From NCBI GenBank assembly GCA_030647955.1, contig JAUSIQ010000028.1:1-39607 (forward strand): a stretch of DNA of 39,607 bases, read 5' to 3'. Each line of letters begins with the position of its first letter. Position 1 is the first letter of the stretch. A program made the translations under genes and the position numbers. Below are positions 31,162-39,548 of the stretch, one piece after another. Source of the stretch: a bacterium (GTDB lineage Bacteria > Patescibacteriota > Minisyncoccia > 2-02-FULL-40-12 > IGHO2-12-FULL-4). Below the pieces are notes generated by a model. It ran no database searches, had not been told where the DNA came from, and saw nothing but the letters and a program-made list of their open reading frames with translations.

Positions 31162-32949
31162 ATGGATAATCAGATCGATGAGTTCTACAATTCGTCTATA
31201 AATAAGAAGAAATCCTCTTCCCCCCGTTCTCCCAAGAGATTCAATTTTTTAAGCTGGCTAAAGAAGATTTTTCCCTCAAAAAAACAGCTCCGTTTTCTTC
31301 CTCATGTTTTATCCAAAAGGGAACGCTACGGCATTCTCACTTTCTGCATAATCATTTTTGGATTATTAATCTATTTGCCTATCGGGGCTTTTTATTCCAG
31401 TACTCAACCCGCCCCAGATTTCGGTGGTTCTTATACCGAGGGTCTTTTGGGCGAGCCCAAGTACATTAACCCTCTCTTAGTCCAAGCCAACGACACCGAT
31501 CGCGATATTTCCAGCATCATCTATTCCGGTTTAATGAAGCACGACGAAGCCGGTAAGCTAGTTTATGACCTAGCCGAATCCTACGAAGTTTCCAGCGATG
31601 GTCTGGAATATACCTTCGTACTGAATAAAAATGTACAGTGGCACGACGGCGCTCCTTTGACCACCGACGATGTTATTTTTACCATCAAAATTTTACAGAA
31701 CAGCGACTACGGCAGTATTCAGAGAATTAACTGGCAAGGAATCGACACGGAAAAAGTCAGTGATCATATCCTCAAGTTGAAGCTAAAAAACAAATACGCG
31801 CAGTTTCTGAACAATGCCACTTTGGGCATCCTACCTAAACACCTTTGGGAAAATATTAAGCCCTCTAATTTCGCTCTTTCTGATTTAAACCTTCACCCGA
31901 TTGGTTCCGGACCATACAAATTCAAACGCCTCATTAAAGACGACGCGGGATTAATTAAGAGCTACGAATTAGAATCTTACGAAAATTACCATCAGAGCAA
32001 ACCCTTTATCGATAAAATTACTTTCAAGTTCTTTGATTCCGAAGATGACCTCGTTTCTGCCTATAACCGCAACCTTATTGAAGGCATTGGTTTTCTATCC
32101 AACAAACAACTTGATAGTTTAAAATTCTCTCAACGCCTTTCCCCAAAACAGACCCGCTTACCTCGTTACTTCGCCGCCTTCTTTAATCCCAATCAGAGCG
32201 CCCTACTGATTGATAAAAATATCCGCCTAGTCCTTAACTACGGGACCAACAAACAAGAACTGATTGATCGTATTTTAAATGGCCAAGGACTTGCCATTAA
32301 CTCTCCGATCCTTAAAGAACTTTTTGTCCCGGATACCCCAGCTAAATATGCCTATGACCCGGCTTTTGCCAAACAAATTTTAGAAAATAGCGGATGGAAA
32401 GATGAAGATGGAGATGGCATCAGAGAAAAAAATAAGAACCTGTTGACGATCAGCATTAAAACTTCTAACTGGCCAGAGCTTTCTCAAACTGCCGAAATTC
32501 TTAAAGAACAGTGGACTAGTCTTGGCTTCGGGGTGGAATTACAGATCGAATCTCTTACGGAAATTCAGCAATCTATTAAAGACCGCAACTATGAAGTGTT
32601 GGTCTTCGGCGAAGTTTTGAACCTCGATCCCGATCCGTACAGCTTTTGGCACTCCTCCCAAAAGAAAGACCCCGGCCTAAACCTCGCTTTGTATGACAAT
32701 CAAAATGCTGATAAGATATTAGAAGAGAGTCGCCAGATTCTTGACCCTATTGAGCGCGACAAAAAATATCAGGATTTCGAAAAAATTCTCCTCGAAGACA
32801 CTCCCACCGTTTTTCTCTATTCTCCTTATTACGTTTATTTGCCTAGTAAAAAAATTAAAGGTAACGATCTCGAAGTCTTACCGACCCCTTCTTCTCGCTT
32901 CGATAATATCAACGAGTGGTACATAAGTACGAAAAGAATTAAGAAGTAG
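31162..32949 (+). CDS. Peptide/nickel-type ABC transporter solute-binding protein (SBP_bac_5), 595 aa
   Basis: A basic cytoplasmic N-terminus (1-55) and an uncleaved TM helix (about 58-77) replace the usual signal peptide. The family 5 solute-binding core follows: L-L-G-E-P-K-Y-I-N-P-L, D-I-S-S-I-I-Y-S-G-L-M, V-Q-W-H-D-G-A-P-L-T-T-D-D-V, I-G-S-G-P-Y-K and L-L-I-D-K-N-I-R-L-V-L-N-Y. It probably binds oligopeptides outside the membrane. No permease or ATPase gene is adjacent, as often seen in Patescibacteria. Closely followed by the SIS isomerase gene, with the AACTTGATGAACT repeat unit between. Confidence 0.93.
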   Translation: MDNQIDEFYNSSINKKKSSSPRSPKRFNFLSWLKKIFPSKKQLRFLPHVLSKRERYGILTFCIIIFGLLIYLPIGAFYSSTQPAPDFGGSYTEGLLGEPKYINPLLVQANDTDRDISSIIYSGLMKHDEAGKLVYDLAESYEVSSDGLEYTFVLNKNVQWHDGAPLTTDDVIFTIKILQNSDYGSIQRINWQGIDTEKVSDHILKLKLKNKYAQFLNNATLGILPKHLWENIKPSNFALSDLNLHPIGSGPYKFKRLIKDDAGLIKSYELESYENYHQSKPFIDKITFKFFDSEDDLVSAYNRNLIEGIGFLSNKQLDSLKFSQRLSPKQTRLPRYFAAFFNPNQSALLIDKNIRLVLNYGTNKQELIDRILNGQGLAINSPILKELFVPDTPAKYAYDPAFAKQILENSGWKDEDGDGIREKNKNLLTISIKTSNWPELSQTAEILKEQWTSLGFGVELQIESLTEIQQSIKDRNYEVLVFGEVLNLDPDPYSFWHSSQKKDPGLNLALYDNQNADKILEESRQILDPIERDKKYQDFEKILLEDTPTVFLYSPYYVYLPSKKIKGNDLEVLPTPSSRFDNINEWYISTKRIKK

Positions 32950-32968
32950 TTATAAACTTGATGAACTC
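32946..32968. repeat. Third copy of the repeat unit, at the isomerase start
   Basis: TTATAAACTTGATGAACTC spans 32950-32968 and contains the TTG-ATG start of the isomerase gene, just as the repeat at 4187-4203 contains that of htpX, in the same orientation relative to the gene. Confidence 0.7.
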
Positions 32969-33941
32969 AATATACGAACAATTAAAAACCGGTTCGGCCG
33001 AAGCTAAAAAAATTGCCCCCGTTTCTTCTCAACAATACCCCCGCATCATCTTTTCCGGCATGGGCGGCTCTATCATGCCCGCCGAAGCCCTTTCCATGCT
33101 CTGGCTTCCCGAACATCAGATCTACCTGAACCGCACCGCCTATCTCCCGCATTGGGCTACCGCTGGTCATTTAGCTGTCTGCATCTCCTGGTCTGGCAAC
33201 ACGGAAGAGACCATCAATTGCTTCCTCGAAGCTCAAGAGAAGAAGATTGCCACCGTGGTCATCACCACCGGCGGCAAGTTGGCTGAATTAGCTCAAAAAG
33301 CCGGTACTCCAACCATACTTCTGCCCCACCAAGACCTCCAACCCCGAGAAGCGTTAGCGATGATGCTTTCCGCCTTATTGACCCTGTTAAATCAAGCGGA
33401 GCTTGTGCAGAGCAATTTAACAGGGTTGACTTTGCTTTCTCACTTTGATATAATTGAAAATAGCGTTAATTCTTCTGCTTTTGACCTTATCGATTCTAGC
33501 CCTCTCTCTGCTTCTATCGCGCAAAGTATCGGGTCAAAAACTCCCTTAATGTACTCTTCGTATCCCTGGAGATACCTCGGTTCATTTTGGAAGATACTTT
33601 TCAACGAAAACGTCAAAACTCACGCCTTCTTTAATCACCTGCCGGGCGCGGGCCATAACGAAATCGCCGCTATCAAGGAACAAGACCCTAATTTCTTTTA
33701 TCTTGTCCTACGTGATGCCGACGACCATTTCGAAGATAATAAAAAACTAGATCAATTAACCGCCCTATTAAAAACCTATCAGACCGGTCACACCGTGGTA
33801 GAAATTTCTGGAGCAAACCGCTTTGAGAAAATCATTAAGCAGTATGCTCTCGCCCTGCAAACTTCGACGCAATTAGCTATGCAATTAGGAGTTGATCCTC
33901 ACTCCATCGCCGTTATTGAAAAGTTCAAACAACTTTCTTAG
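32961..33941 (+). CDS. SIS-domain phosphoglucose/phosphomannose isomerase, 326 aa
   Basis: Interconverts glucose-6-P or mannose-6-P and fructose-6-P. Two SIS domains: S-G-M-G-G-S (about 31-36) and S-W-S-G-N-T-E-E-T bind the phosphate; H-N-E-I-A-A-I supplies the catalytic glutamate in the second domain, and the C-terminal V-D-P-H-S-I-A-V-I-E-K-F-K has the active His. Length is that of the bifunctional enzymes of archaea and Patescibacteria. ATG 32961 is preferred over the TTG directly before it. A TrpS-distant phosphohexomutase (37627) may use the mannose product. Confidence 0.88.
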   Translation: MNSIYEQLKTGSAEAKKIAPVSSQQYPRIIFSGMGGSIMPAEALSMLWLPEHQIYLNRTAYLPHWATAGHLAVCISWSGNTEETINCFLEAQEKKIATVVITTGGKLAELAQKAGTPTILLPHQDLQPREALAMMLSALLTLLNQAELVQSNLTGLTLLSHFDIIENSVNSSAFDLIDSSPLSASIAQSIGSKTPLMYSSYPWRYLGSFWKILFNENVKTHAFFNHLPGAGHNEIAAIKEQDPNFFYLVLRDADDHFEDNKKLDQLTALLKTYQTGHTVVEISGANRFEKIIKQYALALQTSTQLAMQLGVDPHSIAVIEKFKQLS

Positions 33942-33970
33942 GCCTTTTTTCGCACAAGCTAATAAAACCA

Positions 33971-34053
33971 GCCCTCATGGCGGAATGGTAGACGCGCTAG
34001 CTTCAGGAGCTAGTAGTCGCAAGGCTGTAGAGGTTCAAATCCTCTTGAGGGCA
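33971..34053 (+). tRNA. tRNA-Leu(CAG), CCA not encoded
   Basis: Acceptor GCCCTCA (33971-33977) pairs with TGAGGGC (34046-34052), discriminator A73 at 34053. The anticodon loop TTCAGGA, closed by CTAGC/GCTAG, contains CAG. The T-arm is AGAGGTTCAAATCCTCT and the variable arm long. The next bases are CAA, so CCA must be added enzymatically, in contrast to tRNA-Ser in this window. Confidence 0.93.
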
Positions 34054-34072
34054 CAATTAAATAATTTTACTT

Positions 34073-34303
34073 ATGGAAAACAAAGACAATGTAGTTTCCC
34101 TAAAGGAATTTAAGAAAGAGAAGAAGTCAGAAGGAATAGATACAGAAAGAACAGAGCTCGGTCTTTTGGATATCAAAGGGGATCTTGGAATAATAGGTGC
34201 CTTCTTAGGCCTCCCCGCAGGTAGCACCGAGCTAGAAGTATACGAGGCCGTTCTTAGAAAAATCGAAGAACTGCGCAGAGAACGCCTCAAACTTGTTAAA
34301 TAA
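34073..34303 (+). CDS. Hypothetical protein, 76 aa
   Basis: A small charged helical protein: a lysine-rich head (residues 5-19) and a C-terminal amphipathic helix L-R-K-I-E-E-L-R-R-E-R-L-K. In between G-D-L-G-I-I-G-A-F-L-G-L-P-A-G-S-T. No recognised domain. It sits between tRNA-Leu and the RNase J gene, 13 nt upstream of the latter, so cotranscription is possible; no Shine-Dalgarno is seen (AAATAATTTTACTT precedes the ATG). Confidence 0.55.
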   Translation: MENKDNVVSLKEFKKEKKSEGIDTERTELGLLDIKGDLGIIGAFLGLPAGSTELEVYEAVLRKIEELRRERLKLVK

Positions 34304-34316
34304 CTAATAGAAACAT

Positions 34317-36173
34317 ATGGTAGAACTAACTAAAAAGAAAAGTCCGAACTGGAAAAGACCCGTACGCCGCTCCTCACCTGAGGGACATGGCAACGGTCCC
34401 AGCGGACACCCTCGCAAAGGACAACACAATCCTGGCGAAGCGACAGAAACCGAGCAGCCTTCCGCTAATTTTACGGAAGATACTCTAAAAATTATCCCCT
34501 TGGGGGGGTTAGGAGAGGTGGGCAAAAACATGTCCATGCTCCAATACAAAGACGATATCATTATCATTGATGCCGGTTTAAAATTCCCGGACGGCAGCGA
34601 CATGCCTGGAATCGATTTTCTCCTTCCTAACGTGGAGTACTTGGAGAAATATAAAGATAAAATTCGCGGATTAATTTTCACCCACGGTCACCTTGACCAC
34701 ATTGGTGGATTACCTTATCTGCAAGAAAAACTGGGCAACCCCGATCTTTACGGCGGAGCTTTGACTCGCGGCATTATCGCCAAGCGTCATGACGAGTTTA
34801 AACACTTGCCCACTTTGAAATTCAATATCGTTAAAAGCGGCGACGTCATTCAATTGGGAGATTACTTTAAGGTGGAGTTCTTCCACGTTAACCACAACAT
34901 TCCTGACGATCTCGCTTTATTTATTGAAACTCCGCGCGGCACCGTGGTGCACACGGCGGACTTTAAATTCGACCACTCGCCTACCAGCGGCCAGCCGATT
35001 GATATCGAGCACCTGCGCGGATTGGGCGATCGCGGTGTTTCCGTCCTCATGTCTGACTCCACCGGAGCCGAACGCGAAGGACATTCCATCTCTGAATCAG
35101 CCATTAAAGAAAATCTGGATTTAATTTTCCAAGAATCCAAGCAGATGATTATCTGCAGTACTTTCGCCTCTTTGATCGACCGCATTCAACAGGTCATCGA
35201 ATTGTCCGAAAAGCACGGCCGTAAAATTATCTTTGACGGTTACAGCATGAAGTCGAATATCGAGATCGCCAGAGAATTGGGTTACATTAAAATTCAAAAG
35301 GGGACACAGATTAACATGGAGCAGGTGGATGACTATCCCCGCTCTCAAATTACCGTCATGGCTACCGGCGCTCAAGGACAAAGCAATGCGTCTTTGATGC
35401 GTATCGCTAACCGCGAACACCGCCACATTCAGCTACAGAAGAAAGATGCGGTCATCTTCTCTTCTTCGGCTATTCCTGGTAACGAACGTACCGTGCAGAA
35501 TCTTAAAGACATGTTCTACCGCGCCGGTGTAAAAGTTTATCACTACCAAATGATGGACATTCACGCCGGAGGACACGCTCAAAAAGAAGACTTGGGCCAC
35601 ATGATTGAATTGATGCGTCCAAAATTCTTAATGCCTATTCACGGCCAATACTCGATGATGGTCAGCCATTCCGAATTGGGACAAGCCAAAGGCATTCCCG
35701 AAGAGAACGTCATCATCGCCGACAACGGTTCGGTTATTCATATTGAAGATCCGCACCCCATCAATCGCAATGGCACCGATACGGCGCGCTGGTGGATGGA
35801 CCAAAAGACCGTCCCCTCCGGATATATCATGGTAGATGGTTTAGGAGTCGGAGATATTGGCAATGTCGTCTTGCGCGACCGTCAAGTTTTAGCTGAAGAC
35901 GGTATGATTGTTTTGGTCACGCTCATCGATGCCAAAACCGGCAAAGTCTTGCGCAGTCCGGATATCATCTCTCGAGGATTTATTTACCTCAAAGAGAACA
36001 AGGACTTCATGACTGAAATCCGCAAACGTATTCGCTTTATTGTAGAGAAAAGCGCCGGTCCACAGGTTAATACCACTTACATCAAAGATAATCTTCGCGA
36101 AGAGATCGGCAAATTCCTCTTCCAAAAAACCGAAAGGCGTCCGATGGTCTTACCGGTAGTGATCGAAATATAG
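34317..36173 (+). CDS. rnj: Ribonuclease J, 618 aa
   Basis: Metallo-beta-lactamase-fold 5'-3' exo/endoribonuclease of mRNA decay and rRNA processing. A basic, proline/glycine-rich tail (1-48) precedes the core. The zinc motif is F-T-H-G-H-L-D-H-I-G-G, followed by H-T-A-D-F-K-F-D and S-D-S-T-G-A beta-CASP features, H-I-H-G-Q-Y and the C-terminal domain D-G-L-G-V-G-D-I-G-N-V-V-L-R-D-R. Full length; the basic tail, common in Patescibacteria, may bind RNA. No Shine-Dalgarno precedes the ATG. Confidence 0.94.
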   Translation: MVELTKKKSPNWKRPVRRSSPEGHGNGPSGHPRKGQHNPGEATETEQPSANFTEDTLKIIPLGGLGEVGKNMSMLQYKDDIIIIDAGLKFPDGSDMPGIDFLLPNVEYLEKYKDKIRGLIFTHGHLDHIGGLPYLQEKLGNPDLYGGALTRGIIAKRHDEFKHLPTLKFNIVKSGDVIQLGDYFKVEFFHVNHNIPDDLALFIETPRGTVVHTADFKFDHSPTSGQPIDIEHLRGLGDRGVSVLMSDSTGAEREGHSISESAIKENLDLIFQESKQMIICSTFASLIDRIQQVIELSEKHGRKIIFDGYSMKSNIEIARELGYIKIQKGTQINMEQVDDYPRSQITVMATGAQGQSNASLMRIANREHRHIQLQKKDAVIFSSSAIPGNERTVQNLKDMFYRAGVKVYHYQMMDIHAGGHAQKEDLGHMIELMRPKFLMPIHGQYSMMVSHSELGQAKGIPEENVIIADNGSVIHIEDPHPINRNGTDTARWWMDQKTVPSGYIMVDGLGVGDIGNVVLRDRQVLAEDGMIVLVTLIDAKTGKVLRSPDIISRGFIYLKENKDFMTEIRKRIRFIVEKSAGPQVNTTYIKDNLREEIGKFLFQKTERRPMVLPVVIEI

Positions 36174-36180
36174 AAATTTA

Positions 36181-36204
36181 AAAAGAGAGCGCGAGCTCTC
36201 TTTT
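36181..36204 (+). terminator. Bidirectional terminator, RNase J and RMF-like gene
   Basis: AAAAGAGAGC (36181-36190) pairs perfectly with GCTCTCTTTT (36195-36204), GCGA loop. T-runs follow on both strands, and the convergent genes end at 36173 and 36221. Confidence 0.92.
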
Positions 36205-36220
36205 GGTTTTAGCTAACAAA

Positions 36221-36517
36221 TTACTCCAATAAATCTTCTAAATCTTGGGGTAGAGTACCATAATTTTCGAACTGCTCACGCGCCTGGCGTGCCCCTTTGT
36301 AATCATTCACACTGTAGTAATGCTTCTCCAAAGCCCAGGGCAATAGACGTGTCTGCCAGCAAGCCCAGCCATGATCCCAAGCTTCACGTTCATACTTTAG
36401 ACGATGCGGGTTTGTATCCTTAGTCTGTCCATCGCGAGCCGCTTTAAACCCCACAATTGTTGCCGAATTTTCCGAGTATGCTATCAAGTACCTTTCCGCT
36501 TCATAAGCTTGGCACAT
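36221..36517 (-). CDS. RMF-like small protein, 98 aa
   Basis: The central part G-F-K-A-A-R-D-G-Q-T-K-D-T-N-P-H followed about 7 residues on by A-W-D-H-G-W-A-C-W resembles the ribosome modulation factor pattern (GxxAGxxG...NPY...WxxGW), here in a longer acidic context ending L-P-Q-D-L-E-D-L-L-E. RMF drives ribosome hibernation in gammaproteobacteria; RMF/CrpP-like proteins also occur in mobile DNA. Starting at ATG 36517, which has GGAGG 5 nt upstream; an upstream in-frame TTG overlaps that GGAGG. The promoter is near-perfect (TTGACA-17-TATTAT). Similarity is motif-level only. Confidence 0.55.
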   Translation of the reverse strand: MCQAYEAERYLIAYSENSATIVGFKAARDGQTKDTNPHRLKYEREAWDHGWACWQTRLLPWALEKHYYSVNDYKGARQAREQFENYGTLPQDLEDLLE

Positions 36518-36548
36518 TTTTACCTCCAAAGAACAAAACGCTTGAGAG

Positions 36549-36577
36549 ATAATACTACTAATTTATGCTTGTGTCAA
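36549..36577 (-). promoter_or_regulatory. Consensus promoter of the RMF-like gene
   Basis: On the minus strand TTGACA (36577-36572), 17 bp, TATTAT (36554-36549), the same hexamers and spacing as at 7692-7720. Leader about 25-30 nt with GGAGG. Confidence 0.85.
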
Positions 36578-36589
36578 TTAAATTTTTAA

Positions 36590-36618
36590 TTTACAGAAAC
36601 AATAAAAAACACTATACT
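36590..36618 (+). promoter_or_regulatory. Promoter of trpS, near-leaderless
   Basis: TTTACA (36590-36595), 17 bp, TATACT (36613-36618), so transcription should start about 36625, 4 nt before the ATG at 36629. A second box TATAAT (36622-36627) directly abuts the ATG and would start inside the gene. It partly overlaps the divergent RMF-like promoter region. Confidence 0.65.
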
Positions 36619-36628
36619 TTGTATAATT

Positions 36629-37615
36629 ATGTCTAACAAAATCTTCTCCGGCATCAGACCGTCTGGAAAACTGCATTTAGGAAACTACCTGGGAGCGATC
36701 AAAAACTGGATCGCTTTGCAAAATGACCCTCAAACTGAACAGGCCATTTATGCCGTGGTGGATTATCACGGCATCACCACTCCCTTTGATCCCAAGACTT
36801 ATTCCAAACAGGTCATGGATGTAATTTTAGACTATCTCGCCGCCGGCATTGATCCGGAAAAGTCCCCTCTCATTCGACAATCTCACGTTCCGGAACACAC
36901 CGAACTCGCCTGGATTTTTAATACCATCACTCCGGTCAGCTGGTTGGAGCGCTTGCCCACTTACAAAGAAAAGATCGAAGAAACCCAAGGCAAATACACT
37001 CACATGGGCATTTTAGATTATCCCGTCTTAATGGCCGCGGATATTTTAGTTTATAAATCTAACTTGGTTCCCGTCGGAGACGACCAAAAAGCGCACATCG
37101 ATCTGACCAACGAAATCGGCAAAAAGTTTAATCACATGTTCGGAGAAACTTTTCCTGCCGTAAAAACCATCAAAGCCGAAGGAGCCCGCATTAAGTCCCT
37201 ACAAAGTCCCACCAAAAAAATGTCTAAATCCGGAGACGAAGGTATTGCTTTAACCGATGATCCCGACACCATTCGCGAAAAGATTAAAAAAGCCGTAACC
37301 GATTCCGGCAAAGAAATTACTTTTGATCCGGAAAACAAACCGGCTCTTTCTAATCTTTTGACTATTTACCATCTGCTATCCGAAAAAGAAATTAAAACCA
37401 TCGAAAAAGACTACGCAGGCAAAAGCTATTCTGATTTCAAGGCTGACTTAGCCGAAGTAGTGGTTAATTTCTTAAAACCATTTCAGGACAAACACCGCGA
37501 ACTTTCTAATAACCTCGACCAGGTTGAGGCCATCTTGAAAAAATCAGAAGAAAAGGCTAGAAATCTAGCCGCGCAAACTCTACAAGAAGTCAGAAAAAAT
37601 ATCGGCGTGAACTAA
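36629..37615 (+). CDS. trpS: Tryptophanyl-tRNA synthetase
   Basis: Class I synthetase charging tRNA-Trp, 328 residues, full length. F-S-G-I-R-P-S-G-K-L-H-L-G-N-Y-L-G is the HIGH region and K-K-M-S-K-S-G-D the KMSKS loop (about 197-204). D-D-Q-K-A-H-I is the family's ligand-binding sequence. Without a Shine-Dalgarno, and probably read from a near-leaderless mRNA. Confidence 0.97.
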   Translation: MSNKIFSGIRPSGKLHLGNYLGAIKNWIALQNDPQTEQAIYAVVDYHGITTPFDPKTYSKQVMDVILDYLAAGIDPEKSPLIRQSHVPEHTELAWIFNTITPVSWLERLPTYKEKIEETQGKYTHMGILDYPVLMAADILVYKSNLVPVGDDQKAHIDLTNEIGKKFNHMFGETFPAVKTIKAEGARIKSLQSPTKKMSKSGDEGIALTDDPDTIREKIKKAVTDSGKEITFDPENKPALSNLLTIYHLLSEKEIKTIEKDYAGKSYSDFKADLAEVVVNFLKPFQDKHRELSNNLDQVEAILKKSEEKARNLAAQTLQEVRKNIGVN

Positions 37616-37618
37616 CCT

Positions 37619-37642
37619 AAAAGCCGCTAACTAGCGGCTTTT
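37619..37642 (+). terminator. Bidirectional terminator, trpS and phosphohexomutase
   Basis: AAAAGCCGCT (37619-37628) / AGCGGCTTTT (37633-37642), 4-nt loop, perfect. The phosphohexomutase stop codon at 37627-37629 lies in it. Confidence 0.9.
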
Positions 37643-38910
37643 AAAATACTCGAGATCTCTTCCACCTTCTGCTCCATCATCTCTTTAGTTCTGGCTTCCA
37701 CCACCAGTCGCAGAGTAGGTTCATTCATCGACATCCGCACATTAAACCACCACTCCGGATAATCCACTGTTAACCCGTCGAATTCCTTGATTTTTCCGTC
37801 TTTATATTTTTCTTTCAAACTTTGAAAGATTTTTAATTTTGCATCATCATTTTCCATTTTGCTTTTTCCATTTTGATCTAGGCGGAAGTTAATCTCTCCG
37901 GAATGAGACCAGGTCTGAAAAGGTTTAACCAAGGCATCGATCGTGGTATTAAATTTCTGTAAAAGTTTCAAAATCTTCAGGGCCGCCAAATAAGTAGATT
38001 CGGCATAGTTTGTTTCTTTAAAGAAGATGTGTCCAGACAACTCCCCCGCCACATCCGCATGATGCTGTCGCATGATTGCTTTAATAAAAGTATGCCCCAC
38101 CGGCGCGGAAAATAGCTTTAATCCGCTTTGTTTCAAATCTTCAATGACTCCACGCGAAGAACGGAAATCATAAACCGCCGTCGGTTTTCTCCAAAATACC
38201 ATCTTCTCTTTGGCGAGTAGACCGAAGATCAAATCTCCACTAATTTTTTGTTTCTGATTGTTATAGACCAGTAAACGATCGGCGTCCGCGTCAAAGCCGA
38301 ATAAAATATCATAACTGGAACTCACCACCTCCACCCCCAGCTTTTTAAAAATTTCTCCTAATTCTCTAGTCACTAAAGCGTTCCCCTCTAGCCCCACTTT
38401 GAGCTTTATCTCTCCGGGTTTAATTTTAGCCAACTTAATGAGAAAGTCGGCATGCTTCTCAACCACTGCTTCTTTCCAAACCTCTCCTAGCTTTTCCGCT
38501 GGGTGCAGATCCTCTTCTAGTGTCTTGGCAATTTCCCTTAATCCGCTATCCAAACCGATATTCGCTCCTACCCCATCGATCATCTTAAACCCGTTGTATT
38601 CTTCCGGAAGATGCGAAGCTGTGACCATAATTCCTCCGCCTGCTTTAAAAGCGAAAGCGGCCCAATAGAACATCGGCGTAGAAGCTTCGCCAATATCAAT
38701 GACATCTACTCCCATACTTTTGAGACCTTCGATTACTTTGTACTTCAGAGGTTCAGAGGAAGGGCGCAAATCAGAGGCCACCAACACGGCTTCTCCGCCA
38801 AAATATTTGGCCATCGCCTGCCCCAAATGCAAAGCAAAGTGATCATCAAAATCCTTGCCGTAAACCCCGCGAATATCATATCCCCGAAAGATATCTGGAT
38901 TATGCTCCAT
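37627..38910 (-). CDS. Phosphomannomutase/phosphoglucomutase, 427 aa
   Basis: Alpha-D-phosphohexomutase interconverting hexose 1- and 6-phosphates for cell-surface sugars. The serine loop T-A-S-H-L-P (usually TASHNP), the metal loop F-D-A-D-A-D-R, the sugar-specificity loop G-E-L-S-G-H and the phosphate-binding R-M-S-M-N-E-P-T-L-R are all present; the P-L in place of N-P is slightly unusual. I use ATG 38910: the 38 residues upstream in frame cross a double terminator and look unlike the family. An extended -10 box (38921-38929) gives a leader of only a few nt. Confidence 0.93.
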   Translation of the reverse strand: MEHNPDIFRGYDIRGVYGKDFDDHFALHLGQAMAKYFGGEAVLVASDLRPSSEPLKYKVIEGLKSMGVDVIDIGEASTPMFYWAAFAFKAGGGIMVTASHLPEEYNGFKMIDGVGANIGLDSGLREIAKTLEEDLHPAEKLGEVWKEAVVEKHADFLIKLAKIKPGEIKLKVGLEGNALVTRELGEIFKKLGVEVVSSSYDILFGFDADADRLLVYNNQKQKISGDLIFGLLAKEKMVFWRKPTAVYDFRSSRGVIEDLKQSGLKLFSAPVGHTFIKAIMRQHHADVAGELSGHIFFKETNYAESTYLAALKILKLLQKFNTTIDALVKPFQTWSHSGEINFRLDQNGKSKMENDDAKLKIFQSLKEKYKDGKIKEFDGLTVDYPEWWFNVRMSMNEPTLRLVVEARTKEMMEQKVEEISSILKAAS

Positions 38911-38920
38911 AATGCTATTT

Positions 38921-38929
38921 ACTATACCA
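38921..38929 (-). promoter_or_regulatory. Extended -10 promoter of the phosphohexomutase gene
   Basis: The minus strand reads TTGGTATAGT, identical over 10 bases to the lemA box at 4841. The start point would be about 38914, four nt before the ATG; no -35 is visible. Confidence 0.6.
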
Positions 38930-38933
38930 AAAA

Positions 38934-38964
38934 TTAAAAAAGCCCGCACATTTTTGTGCAGGGC
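38934..38964 (-). terminator. Second of two tandem terminators of the 158-aa gene
   Basis: GCCCGCACA (38942-38950) / TGTGCAGGGC (38955-38964) with one bulge, then TTTTTTAATTTTT on the minus strand. It follows the terminator at 38974-39004. Confidence 0.85.
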
Positions 38965-38973
38965 CTGATACAT

Positions 38974-39004
38974 AAAAAAAGCCCCGCACGGTTCGCGCGG
39001 GGCT
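38974..39004 (-). terminator. First of two tandem terminators of the 158-aa gene
   Basis: AGCCCCGC (38980-38987) / GCGGGGCT (38997-39004), then TTTTTTTATG on the minus strand, 7 nt beyond the stop codon. Confidence 0.92.
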
Positions 39005-39010
39005 TGTCCA

Positions 39011-39487
39011 CTATAAATCCACATCTAGAAATTCTGCAGCCTTATGTAACTCTGCTATTGCTTGCGTTAGATCCAAAGGTACGTTGAAGATAAACGCAGT
39101 CGACTCAGAACTGCCCACATCCTCAACATAATAATACTCCCTGCAAATCTCTAGGGTACCAACTTCATCGCCATTGAAGATTTTTGCTTCTGGCATTCTG
39201 CAGATTTCTAAGGCAGCTGCGTAGATTTCTTTAGAGTCTTCAGATTCAGCATCAGCAATCTTACTCTCTAAAAAACGGATAACTCTCCAGCGTATCGAAT
39301 CACACTCTTGAGAATACCTATCTGCTAGATAAGCACCCCTGCCTTCATTATCTTTATCCTCAAAACCCAAATACACCATTGGATCGACCCGGAGAGCCGA
39401 GTAATGTCGATCAGTTTTTTTACAAAGCATACTTATGACCACTACCACCAGAACCAGAGCACTTATGGCAATACCTTGGGCAGTCAT
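39011..39487 (-). CDS. Membrane-anchored hypothetical protein, 158 aa
   Basis: One N-terminal TM helix (residues 5-21) then K-K-T-D and an acidic helical domain (30-158) rich in E, D and A with four cysteines (C-D-S, C-R-M, C-R-E and one in the TM end). No known domain. ATG 39487 has a purine-rich GGAGAAGAG upstream, a strong promoter and two tandem terminators. Monocistronic. Confidence 0.7.
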   Translation of the reverse strand: MTAQGIAISALVLVVVVISMLCKKTDRHYSALRVDPMVYLGFEDKDNEGRGAYLADRYSQECDSIRWRVIRFLESKIADAESEDSKEIYAAALEICRMPEAKIFNGDEVGTLEICREYYYVEDVGSSESTAFIFNVPLDLTQAIAELHKAAEFLDVDL

Positions 39488-39519
39488 CTCTTCTCCGCTT
39501 GTTTGTTAAAGATTTTATT

Positions 39520-39548
39520 ATCATACATGAAATTATTTAAAAAGTCAA
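39520..39548 (-). promoter_or_regulatory. Promoter of the 158-aa gene
   Basis: On the minus strand TTGACT (39548-39543), 17 bp, TATGAT (39525-39520), leader about 30 nt. Confidence 0.75.

Noticed and set aside
38911-39024. 38-codon N-terminal extension of the phosphohexomutase
   Set aside because: The stretch runs through two intrinsic terminators and the gene's own -10 box; ATG 38910 begins the normal family N-terminus.
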